Of a stretch of 9,629 nt of DNA, positions 1-5,866 are shown one piece after another. The stretch lies in contig JAOZRF010000076.1 of NCBI GenBank assembly GCA_029940245.1, positions 1-9,629 on the forward strand. The letters run 5' to 3'. This DNA is from Desulfobacula sp. (GTDB lineage Bacteria; Desulfobacterota; Desulfobacteria; Desulfobacterales; Desulfobacteraceae). The notes under the pieces are model-generated. The model worked only from the letters and a program-made list of their open reading frames with translations, ran no database searches and was not told where the DNA came from. Every line of letters begins with the position of its first letter. The stretch's first letter is position 1. The position numbers and the translations under genes are program-made.

Positions 1-55
1 GCAATTAAATCATGAAATAAAATACATAAATTTGGGTAAAAAATTACCTATATTT
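1..55. repeat. 55-bp direct repeat, left copy (possible activator site)
   Basis: Bases 1-55 are identical to 927-981 and the match stops at base 56. The copy may extend left beyond the window. It contains the palindrome GGTAA-AAAA-TTACC at 35-48. It lies just beyond the terminator of the minus-strand PEP-CTERM gene. By analogy with the right copy, it would be the upstream control region of another minus-strand gene outside the window; that is inference. Confidence 0.85.
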
Positions 56-87
56 GGAACAAAACAAATTGATTTACTTAAATTAAA

Positions 88-117
88 GAAGCAGGATTTT
101 TTACAAAATCCTGCTTT
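88..117. terminator. Rho-independent terminator hairpin (works for the minus-strand PEP-CTERM gene)
   Basis: A perfect 12-bp stem (89-100 pairing with 105-116, AAGCAGGATTTT against AAAATCCTGCTT) closes a 4-base loop (101-104). On the minus strand it begins 26 bases past the stop codon at 143 and is followed by the T-rich run CTTTAATTT. The stem is flanked by A/T on both sides, so it could act in both directions. Nothing else in the window is a comparably strong hairpin. Confidence 0.85.
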
Positions 118-142
118 GATTATGAATTAAAATATGGGGAAT

Positions 143-808
143 TTATTTTTTTATTTTTTTTCTTCCCGCACCGGCCATACTGAGAAGACCGATTCCAAAA
201 AGAACCATGGTGGCAGGCTCTGGAACAGGATTATTGCCAACGAGTTGACTTTGAATGTCACCAGAGCCATCCAGGTTGACTAAGTTAACAGCTTGTATAT
301 CCCAGCCGGTTACTGCGTACCCGCTTCCACCATAGGCGCTGTTAATACTATCCCAGGAAGATGAATCACTAATCTCATCTTCCATGTACCAAATAGCGTT
401 TTGTACTGATAATGCCAGTGTATCTGAGAATGCTCCAAAATTACCAGAAAAATATGAAGCAAACAGCCACTTGGTTTGATCTGAAAGATAGTCTTTGCTA
501 TCATTGTAAACCCAGTTTGGATCATAATTGTATGGACCCTTTGTATCTATACCGCCACCAGTTGTGTAATCCGCAACAGACTCGACTTTATAGGTCGATC
601 CTTCCGAGAAATAATTAGTATGTTCAAGACAGAATGAGGAATAATATACCCAGGCATCATTTGAATCTGCATGTGTCATGTTATATGTAGATTTACCACC
701 GACTCCCATTATTACCAGATCACCTGAATCTATTGGCAAAGCCCAGGCACTTCCCGCCATCAAAAACATCAACCCGAATAAAAGTCCTGCTTTAATTATT
801 TTTTTCAT
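143..808 (-). CDS. PEP-CTERM sorting-domain protein with putative thioester domain
   Basis: A secreted protein of 221 aa. Residues 1-23 form a signal peptide with likely cleavage after AWA. The C-terminus is a classic exosortase sorting signal: VPEPAT at 195-200, a hydrophobic helix at about 201-214 and the basic end RKKIKK. Known PEP-CTERM tails are cut by exosortase, and the proteins go to the surface or the extracellular matrix of EPS producers. The middle (about 28-190) has FCL at 59-61 (Cys60) and VQNAIW at 135-140 (Gln136). These match the two conserved motifs of bacterial thioester domains, [YFL]C-hydrophobic and hydrophobic-Q-x-x-hydrophobic-hydrophobic. The thioester reading is inference. 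The start is fixed by AAGGAG six bases upstream. The gene is monocistronic, lies divergent from the EPS operon, and has its own sigma-54 promoter and terminator. Confidence 0.93.
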   Translation of the reverse strand: MKKIIKAGLLFGLMFLMAGSAWALPIDSGDLVIMGVGGKSTYNMTHADSNDAWVYYSSFCLEHTNYFSEGSTYKVESVADYTTGGGIDTKGPYNYDPNWVYNDSKDYLSDQTKWLFASYFSGNFGAFSDTLALSVQNAIWYMEDEISDSSSWDSINSAYGGSGYAVTGWDIQAVNLVNLDGSGDIQSQLVGNNPVPEPATMVLFGIGLLSMAGAGRKKIKK

Positions 809-814
809 GTTCAG

Positions 815-820
815 CTCCTT
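815..820 (-). promoter_or_regulatory. Shine-Dalgarno of the PEP-CTERM gene
   Basis: On the minus strand AAGGAG lies six bases before the ATG at 808. This is a near-ideal site and it settles the start codon. Confidence 0.8.
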
Positions 821-867
821 TAGTTTTTCTTATTTCAATTTTAATTAATTTACTTTTGAACTTTAAT

Positions 868-886
868 ATAGCAACATGTGTGCCAA
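868..886 (-). promoter_or_regulatory. rpoN-dependent promoter: Sigma-54 (RpoN) -24/-12 promoter of the PEP-CTERM gene
   Basis: Read on the minus strand, 886-868 is TTGGCACACATGTTGCTAT. It matches the consensus TGGCAC-N5-TTGC completely, with GG (884-883) and GC (872-871) separated by exactly ten bases. The predicted transcription start is near 860, giving a leader of about 50 bases. Sigma-54 control of PEP-CTERM genes by the PrsK/PrsR two-component pair is a known association; neither regulator gene is in this window. Confidence 0.88.
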
Positions 887-926
887 ACAATGAAATCCTT
901 TAGTAGTGGTGATGTTAAGAAAAGAG

Positions 927-981
927 GCAATTAAATCATGAAATAAAATACATAAATTTGGGTAAAAAATTACCTATATTT
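927..981. repeat. 55-bp direct repeat, right copy (candidate upstream activating sequence)
   Basis: This is an exact copy of bases 1-55. The palindrome GGTAA-AAAA-TTACC lies at 961-974, centred about 107 bases upstream of the predicted sigma-54 start of the PEP-CTERM gene. That is a usual distance for a bacterial enhancer-binding protein site. The exact conservation in noncoding AT-rich DNA suggests either a recent duplication or a functional site. The role as operator is inference. Confidence 0.8.
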
Positions 982-1324
982 AGATAAAAGTGATGAATTT
1001 GTTCAAATAATAAGACTTGACTCTGATGCCATACATTGTTCAGGTATTGTTTTAAGTTTTAAGTTAAAAATAAGAAATAATTTCAATAGTTACAAATCTC
1101 TAATCAAAATTGGAAAACCATGAACAAAAAAAATAAAAATCCATGAAAACATAGCCATCTTTTCATATTTTTTATGGTGAAATTATTTATAAGTGATCTT
1201 TGATAAGGTTTTTATGGCAGAAGAGTGTGAATTCCATTGACAAGAAAGCCTTTTTAAGAAATGATATAATTTATTTTTTAAAGTTTAATGTAAAAAAATA
1301 AAGATTTGGATAATATTTAAGATT
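982..1324. other. Intergenic region upstream of the EPS operon
   Basis: This stretch of about 340 bases has no credible gene: open frames here are under 15 codons. It is very AT-rich and holds a heptamer-like tandem (GTTTTAA-GTTTTAA) near 1049-1062 and two CCATGAA words near 1118 and 1141. The only readable control element is the extended -10 promoter at 1262-1270. No sigma-54 site with the correct GG-N10-GC core is seen on the plus strand. Confidence 0.6.
1262..1270 (+). promoter_or_regulatory. Candidate extended -10 promoter of the EPS operon
   Basis: TGATATAAT matches the extended -10 consensus TGnTATAAT exactly, which would place a start near 1277 and a leader of about 48 bases before the ATG at 1325. 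A TTGACA hexamer at 1237-1242 is 22 bases upstream, too far for a normal 17-base spacing, so this would be an extended -10 promoter without a good -35. In DNA this AT-rich the match could be chance. Confidence 0.4.
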
Positions 1325-2956
1325 ATGGACTTTCAACAGCAGGCCACAACATTAAAACCAGATCAGGTACTTGAAATCATAATAAGGCGCAGATGGCTGA
1401 TTCTTATTCCTCTTTGTCTTGTTCTTACTGCGGGTTTTTTTTATACCCTTAAAGCACCTAAAATCTACATGGCATCCACAACGATTCTTATTCAGCCCCA
1501 AAAGGTGCCGACAGACTATGTTCAGTCCATTGTTACATCAGACCCTCAACAAAGAATCAATACGATTTCCCAGCAGATATTAAGCAGAACCAATCTTGAA
1601 AATATTATCAAACAATTCGGCCTTTTTCGGGATAATGAAAATATGTATCCCGAAGATAAAATAAACAGCATGAGAGCACGGGTTCTCGTGACACAGACCA
1701 GTAGCCGGCATCAAAGCACGGAGGCTTTTGCCATATCCTTTACCGGCCCCAATCCTGAAATCGTGATGAAAGTCGCGAATCAACTGGCCAGCTATTTTAT
1801 GGATGAAAACCTTAAAGCCAGAGAGATACAGGCCAGGGGAACCAGTGACTTCCTTGAATCAGAACTGGCAAAAATCAAGATAAAGCTTGAGGAGCGTGAA
1901 AAAGAAATTGCAGCATACAGGGCAAAATATATGGGGGGATTACCTGATGAGCTGGAAACAAATTTAAGAACACTTGACAGGCTTCAATCACAATATTCTG
2001 ATGATTTAAATACGCTCAGGGATACTCAAAACGATGTCGCACTTTTAAAAACCCAAATTTCACGGCTCAGGGAAATGGAGGCAAGTGGCAGAGCATCTTT
2101 GCAGACAGAAGTCCCACTTCCGGGAAGGCAAATTTTATTGACACCGGAACAACAATATGAACTGGCAAAAACTCAATTGGATGAGCTTCTTGTAAAATAC
2201 ACAACCCAGCATCCTGAAGTCATCAAATTAACAAAAACTGTTGCTGACCTTAAAAAAAAGGTAGAAGCAGAAAAAAAAGAAGGAAAAGAAAGTGGAAGCC
2301 AGGGCTCACTTAATACCAATGCTCTATCTTCCAATAACGCTGTTTTATTGCAGCATGAATTTACACTCAGGCAAAGGGAAAATGACATAAGCAATCTAAA
2401 AGCAAATATTCAGCAGATTAAACAAACAATGCAGATTTATCAGAAAAGAGTTGAGGATACCCCTAAAAGGGAGCAGGAGCTTCAATCCATACAAAGGGAT
2501 TATAATAATATAAAAGAAAGCTATAATTCTCTTCTTGCCAGACGTCTTGAAGCAGAACTTGCTGTTAATATGGAAAAAAAACAAAAAGGAGAGCAATTTC
2601 GTATTCTCGATTATGCAAGGCTTCCTGAAAAACCGATTTCACCTGATGTCCGGATGCTTTTGATGCTTTCCCTTGCACTAGGCTTTGGCCTTGGCGGCGG
2701 GACGGTTTTTCTGCTTGAATCTTTAAACCCGGCCCTGAGAAGAGACGAACAGATTGAAACAGAAATCGGGTTGCCCATACTGGCATCAATCCCCCCCCTG
2801 GAACAACCAGGGGCCGGCAAGAAAAAATGGTTTGAATTTATTATTTTTGTCATAGTTTGCATTTATGCAATCGCCATATTGATCCTGTTTGTCTTTTTTT
2901 ATATGGAAGGCATTAATAAAACCCTTAATTTCATTCAAACAATTATTCATATTTAG
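1325..2956 (+). CDS. Polysaccharide chain-length determinant, Wzz/GumC family (XrtA/PEP-CTERM type)
   Basis: An inner-membrane polysaccharide co-polymerase of 543 aa that sets chain length and pairs with the tyrosine kinase encoded next. The Wzz domain starts at the N-terminus: a cytoplasmic lead of about 20 residues, RRRW, then a first membrane segment at about 24-41. A long periplasmic part follows with heptad-like coiled coil at about 165-255, 275-320 and 345-420. The proline motif RLPEKPISP at 432-440 and a second membrane segment at 443-464 close the domain, as in GumC and PCP-2a proteins. A third hydrophobic segment (503-526) follows. No Walker motif is present, so the kinase is a separate protein. 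The upstream Shine-Dalgarno is weak. The next gene starts 15 bases after the stop. Family assignment is firm; the XrtA subtype rests mainly on gene order. Confidence 0.92.
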   Translation: MDFQQQATTLKPDQVLEIIIRRRWLILIPLCLVLTAGFFYTLKAPKIYMASTTILIQPQKVPTDYVQSIVTSDPQQRINTISQQILSRTNLENIIKQFGLFRDNENMYPEDKINSMRARVLVTQTSSRHQSTEAFAISFTGPNPEIVMKVANQLASYFMDENLKAREIQARGTSDFLESELAKIKIKLEEREKEIAAYRAKYMGGLPDELETNLRTLDRLQSQYSDDLNTLRDTQNDVALLKTQISRLREMEASGRASLQTEVPLPGRQILLTPEQQYELAKTQLDELLVKYTTQHPEVIKLTKTVADLKKKVEAEKKEGKESGSQGSLNTNALSSNNAVLLQHEFTLRQRENDISNLKANIQQIKQTMQIYQKRVEDTPKREQELQSIQRDYNNIKESYNSLLARRLEAELAVNMEKKQKGEQFRILDYARLPEKPISPDVRMLLMLSLALGFGLGGGTVFLLESLNPALRRDEQIETEIGLPILASIPPLEQPGAGKKKWFEFIIFVIVCIYAIAILILFVFFYMEGINKTLNFIQTIIHI

Positions 2957-2960
2957 TATT

Positions 2961-2964
2961 GGAG
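2961..2964 (+). promoter_or_regulatory. Shine-Dalgarno that selects a TTG start for the tyrosine kinase gene
   Basis: GGAG lies seven bases before TTG at 2972. The first in-frame ATG comes about 20 codons later and lacks a comparable site, so the rare TTG start is preferred. Confidence 0.6.
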
Positions 2965-2971
2965 TGATCAA

Positions 2972-3766
2972 TTGGGAAAAATTTTCAATGCAACGGGAAA
3001 ATCACAACAAGAAGCCAATATTGGACAACGCGATATGGATGATTTTACAGGTGACAGCATGCCGGATGCGGGTTATACAGACACCTATTATATTGATCCT
3101 GTGCTTGTTACCGGTCTTGAACCGCAATCAATTGAAGCAGAACAATTCCGATTGTTAAAAAATAATATCCTTTTCCCGGAAAAGGGTAACCCACCCAAAA
3201 GCATTATGATCACAAGCTTTTCACCCAGTGAAGGCAAATCATTTATCGTGGCAAATCTTGCCATCAGCATTGCTCAAAATATTGATGAATACGTACTTTT
3301 ATTGGATTGCGATTTGAGATCTCCCTCAATTCACTCCATGTTTGGCCTGCCGGATGGCCCGGGATTGAGCGAGTACCTTTCAGAGGATAAACCATTATCC
3401 TGCTTCATGGTTAAAACCTTTCTGGATAAATTGACCATTCTTCCGGCCGGGGGAATTTCAGCCAACCCTTCTGAGCTTTTATCATCAGATCGGATGAAAA
3501 GGCTTATTCATGAAATAAAGTCAAGATACAGTGATCGATATATCCTTTTTGATACGCCACCGCCCCATCTGACTTCTGAAACAAATGCCATATCAAGACA
3601 GGTTGACGGCATTGTGATTGTCATTCAGCATGGGAAAACACGGAAAAAAGATGTTCTTGCTCTTATTGATATTTATGGAAAAGAGAAAATTCTGGGTGTT
3701 GTGTGTAATTTTGCCAGGAAAAAAATCGGCTATGGTTATGGTTATGGCTATGGCTATGGTAAATAA
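2972..3766 (+). CDS. Tyrosine autokinase (BY-kinase, CpsD/CapB type), XrtA-associated
   Basis: A cytoplasmic P-loop kinase of 264 aa that autophosphorylates tyrosines and controls polymer assembly together with the membrane co-polymerase encoded just upstream. Visible motifs: Walker A in SFSPSEGKS (82-90, Lys89), Walker A' in LLLDCDLR (109-116, Asp112 and Asp114) and Walker B in ILFDTPP (191-197). The EAEQFRLLKNNI segment (55-66) is the usual lead-in that BY-kinases use for oligomer contact. The end is a Tyr-Gly tail with five tyrosines at 254, 256, 258, 260 and 262, the phosphorylated cluster. Translation starts at TTG with GGAG seven bases before it. Past the TAA stop the frame still reads GYGHK before a second TAA, so the tail may once have been longer. 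It sits 27 bases before the sugar transferase gene. Confidence 0.93.
   Translation: MGKIFNATGKSQQEANIGQRDMDDFTGDSMPDAGYTDTYYIDPVLVTGLEPQSIEAEQFRLLKNNILFPEKGNPPKSIMITSFSPSEGKSFIVANLAISIAQNIDEYVLLLDCDLRSPSIHSMFGLPDGPGLSEYLSEDKPLSCFMVKTFLDKLTILPAGGISANPSELLSSDRMKRLIHEIKSRYSDRYILFDTPPPHLTSETNAISRQVDGIVIVIQHGKTRKKDVLALIDIYGKEKILGVVCNFARKKIGYGYGYGYGYGK
3728..3760 (+). repeat. GGYTAT hexamer tandem encoding the Tyr-Gly tail
   Basis: Five GGY-TAT units plus a final GGT encode the alternating Gly-Tyr end of the kinase. Third-base variation (GGC, GGT) interrupts perfect identity. Tandem hexamers can change copy number without a frameshift, which would change the number of phosphorylatable tyrosines. 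Confidence 0.85.
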
Positions 3767-3793
3767 GGCTATGGACATAAGTAAAGGGCTCTC

Positions 3794-5188
3794 ATGCTAC
3801 GGCTGCTGAAGCAATATTTTTCCATTCGGAATATTATTTTTTTTATCATTGAGGGCTTTGTTATTTTTGGATCGTTTCTTCTTGCAATCCTTATTCTCAC
3901 GGACTCGGACTCTTTTTTATTTGATTTATTTTTAGGTTTGAGAATTTTTCTGGCGGTTATTATCTGCCAGATTTGTCTCTATTATAACGATTTATATGAT
4001 TTTAAAGTGGCATCCACCATTGCCGAAGTCAGCATAAGGCTTTTCCAGTCATTGGGCATTACCTCAATTGTATTGGGTTTGATTTACTGGGCATTTCCTG
4101 TTGTTATTATTAACCAGTTTGTTTTTATGTTAAGCATTGGTTTTCTTTTAATATTTGTTATCGGCTGGAGGCTGCTTTATATTTTTATTATCAATAACGG
4201 CATTTTTAATCAGAACATTATTCTTTTGGGATCAAGTCCCCTTGCCTTTGATATCCTCAATGAAATTGAAAATGAACCGGATTGCGGTTATTCTGTTTGT
4301 TTTCTTATTCCTGATTCTGAAGAAGAAGCCTCAAATATCAAAATTTCAAGCAAAATCAGTATAATAAAAGAAAAAAAAGATCTTTGTTCGCTTGCCAAAG
4401 AAACAGGGATAAATAAAGTTGTTGTTGCGTTAAAAGAACAAAGAGGCTCTTTTCCTACCCAGGAACTCATCCGATGTAGAACTGCTGGAATAGAAGTTAT
4501 TGAAGGCAGCTCTTTTTATGAGATGCTTACAGGAAAAGTGCTCGTTACCCAGATAAAACCATCATGGCTTATATATTCTGAAGGGTTTAGAAAATCGAGA
4601 TTCAGGACCATGGTAAAGCGCCTGGAAGATATCTTTATTGCTTCAATCATGCTGATCCTGCTGTCGCCGATCTTTTTGATCGTCAGTATCCTGATAAAAC
4701 TTGAGTCAAAGGGCAGGGTTCTTTTTTTTCAGGACAGGGTCGGCCAGAAGAAAAAAGAATTTATGATGCATAAATTCCGGTCAATGGTTGAAAATGCTGA
4801 AAAGATGTCAGGCCCTGTCTGGGCAGAGACTGATGATGCCAGAATCACAAAGGTCGGAAGAATACTCAGAAAATTAAGAATTGATGAACTTCCCCAGCTC
4901 TGGGATGTATTAATCGGAAAAATGAGTATGGTCGGCCCAAGACCGGAAAGAAAATATTTTACTGATGATCTTGAAAGAAAAATACCATTTTATTCTGAGA
5001 GGTTTATTGTAAAACCAGGCATTACCGGCTGGGCACAGATATCCTATGGGTATGGTGCAAACATGGATGATGCAATAGAAAAGCTTAATTATGATCTTTT
5101 TTATATTAAAAATTTGTCCATAATAATGGATATGGTCATAATTCTTAGAACCATAAAGACTGTTTTGTTTGATAAAGGTGCAAGATAG
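3794..5188 (+). CDS. Undecaprenyl-phosphate sugar-1-phosphate transferase (polyprenyl glycosylphosphotransferase)
   Basis: The priming enzyme of the pathway, 464 aa: it moves a sugar-1-phosphate from a nucleotide sugar to undecaprenyl phosphate at the inner membrane. The N-terminal half has four membrane segments (about 13-35, 48-66, 84-104, 108-133), then a Rossmann-like domain (about 140-240, beginning NIILLGSSPLAFDIL). A further hydrophobic segment at 278-302 starts the catalytic bacterial sugar transferase domain. That domain holds HKFRSM (326-331), the Asp-Glu pair in RIDELPQLW (364-365), MVGPRPE (379-385) and KPGITGWAQI (407-416), all hallmarks of the WbaP/WcaJ class. The length and arrangement fit the XrtA/PEP-CTERM subfamily. 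AAAGGG lies five bases before the ATG. Which sugar is transferred cannot be told from sequence. Confidence 0.94.
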   Translation: MLRLLKQYFSIRNIIFFIIEGFVIFGSFLLAILILTDSDSFLFDLFLGLRIFLAVIICQICLYYNDLYDFKVASTIAEVSIRLFQSLGITSIVLGLIYWAFPVVIINQFVFMLSIGFLLIFVIGWRLLYIFIINNGIFNQNIILLGSSPLAFDILNEIENEPDCGYSVCFLIPDSEEEASNIKISSKISIIKEKKDLCSLAKETGINKVVVALKEQRGSFPTQELIRCRTAGIEVIEGSSFYEMLTGKVLVTQIKPSWLIYSEGFRKSRFRTMVKRLEDIFIASIMLILLSPIFLIVSILIKLESKGRVLFFQDRVGQKKKEFMMHKFRSMVENAEKMSGPVWAETDDARITKVGRILRKLRIDELPQLWDVLIGKMSMVGPRPERKYFTDDLERKIPFYSERFIVKPGITGWAQISYGYGANMDDAIEKLNYDLFYIKNLSIIMDMVIILRTIKTVLFDKGAR

Positions 5189-5249
5189 TTTTTCATTGAT
5201 TGTTATTTTAAATTCAATTAAGCTTGGTTAGCAATGTAACCAAAAGGGC

Positions 5250-5253
5250 GGAG
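5250..5253 (+). promoter_or_regulatory. Shine-Dalgarno favouring the second ATG of the export protein gene
   Basis: GGAG is only two bases before ATG 5256 but eight bases before ATG 5262. The latter spacing is normal, so translation probably starts at 5262, giving a protein two residues shorter. Confidence 0.55.
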
Positions 5254-5255
5254 CT

Positions 5256-5840
5256 ATGTTTATGAAACGACAATTAAAATATCAGTTAGCTGTAATATTC
5301 ATTTTTATATGCTTTATTAATACTTCAAGTGCAGGTCAGGTTCCTGGTTCTGCATCCAATATTTATAAAATTGGAATAGGCGATATTTTAACAATCACGA
5401 CCTGGAAGGAGCCTGATTTTACAGTGGATTCCGTCAGGGTTAGAAGCGATGGAAAAATTACATTTCCTTTGCTGGATGATATTCAGGCAGAAGGTTTGAC
5501 AACCATGGGCCTTAAAATGGCAGTTCAAAAAAAATTAAGTGTCTATGTTGAATCACCCAATGTGACGGTAACACTGATCAATCCCATGAGCCGACAATTT
5601 TATATCCTGGGTGAAATATTAAGAACAGGCGAATATCCTCTGATCAAAAAATTAACTGTGATGCAGGCATTTGCACTTGCAGGCGGATTTACTGAGTGGG
5701 CGGATAAAAATAAAATTCTTCTTTATCGAAGAGGCAATAATAAGGAAGAAACCATCATTATTCGATATAAAGACATTATCAATGGTGATTTCAGCAAAGA
5801 CATACAATTACAGCCGGATGATACGATTATAGTTCCCTGA
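5256..5840 (+). CDS. Polysaccharide export protein, Wza/BexD family (XrtA type)
   Basis: A periplasmic or outer-membrane-associated exporter subunit of 194 aa (192 if the better placed ATG at 5262 is used). A signal peptide covers about residues 1-26, with basic KRQLK, a hydrophobic core and a signal peptidase I site at SSA-G. The polysaccharide export domain follows at about 34-108 (YKIGIGDILTITTWKEPDF and the RVRSDGKITFPLL segment). An SLBB-type domain is at about 112-165 (FYILGEILRTGEYPL...QAFALAGGFTEWADKNKI). The length is close to the short XrtA exporters and about half that of E. coli Wza; the long C-terminal helix that forms the Wza outer-membrane pore is missing. There is no convincing lipobox: Cys19 sits inside the hydrophobic core after Ile. 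It probably works with the beta-barrel encoded next. Confidence 0.92.
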   Translation: MFMKRQLKYQLAVIFIFICFINTSSAGQVPGSASNIYKIGIGDILTITTWKEPDFTVDSVRVRSDGKITFPLLDDIQAEGLTTMGLKMAVQKKLSVYVESPNVTVTLINPMSRQFYILGEILRTGEYPLIKKLTVMQAFALAGGFTEWADKNKILLYRRGNNKEETIIIRYKDIINGDFSKDIQLQPDDTIIVP

Positions 5841-5866
5841 CATAAATTGGGCCAAGGAATCTTAAA

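Noticed and set aside
310..618. Open frames on both strands inside the PEP-CTERM gene
   Set aside because: They are shadows of a gene with signal peptide, sorting signal, promoter and terminator; their own products look like random sequence.
1..981. CRISPR array or insertion sequence defined by the 55-bp repeats
   Set aside because: There are only two copies, 926 bases apart, with a normal gene between them. There is no transposase, terminal inverted repeat or regular spacer.
1214..1230. Possible sigma-54 promoter (TGGCAGAAGAGTGTGA) before the EPS operon
   Set aside because: The -24 half fits, but ten bases after GG the sequence is TG, not GC, and the -12 half fails. It is likely chance.
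1237..1270. TTGACA and TATAAT as a classic -35/-10 pair
   Set aside because: The spacing is 22 bases, far from 16-18. Only the extended -10 reading was kept.
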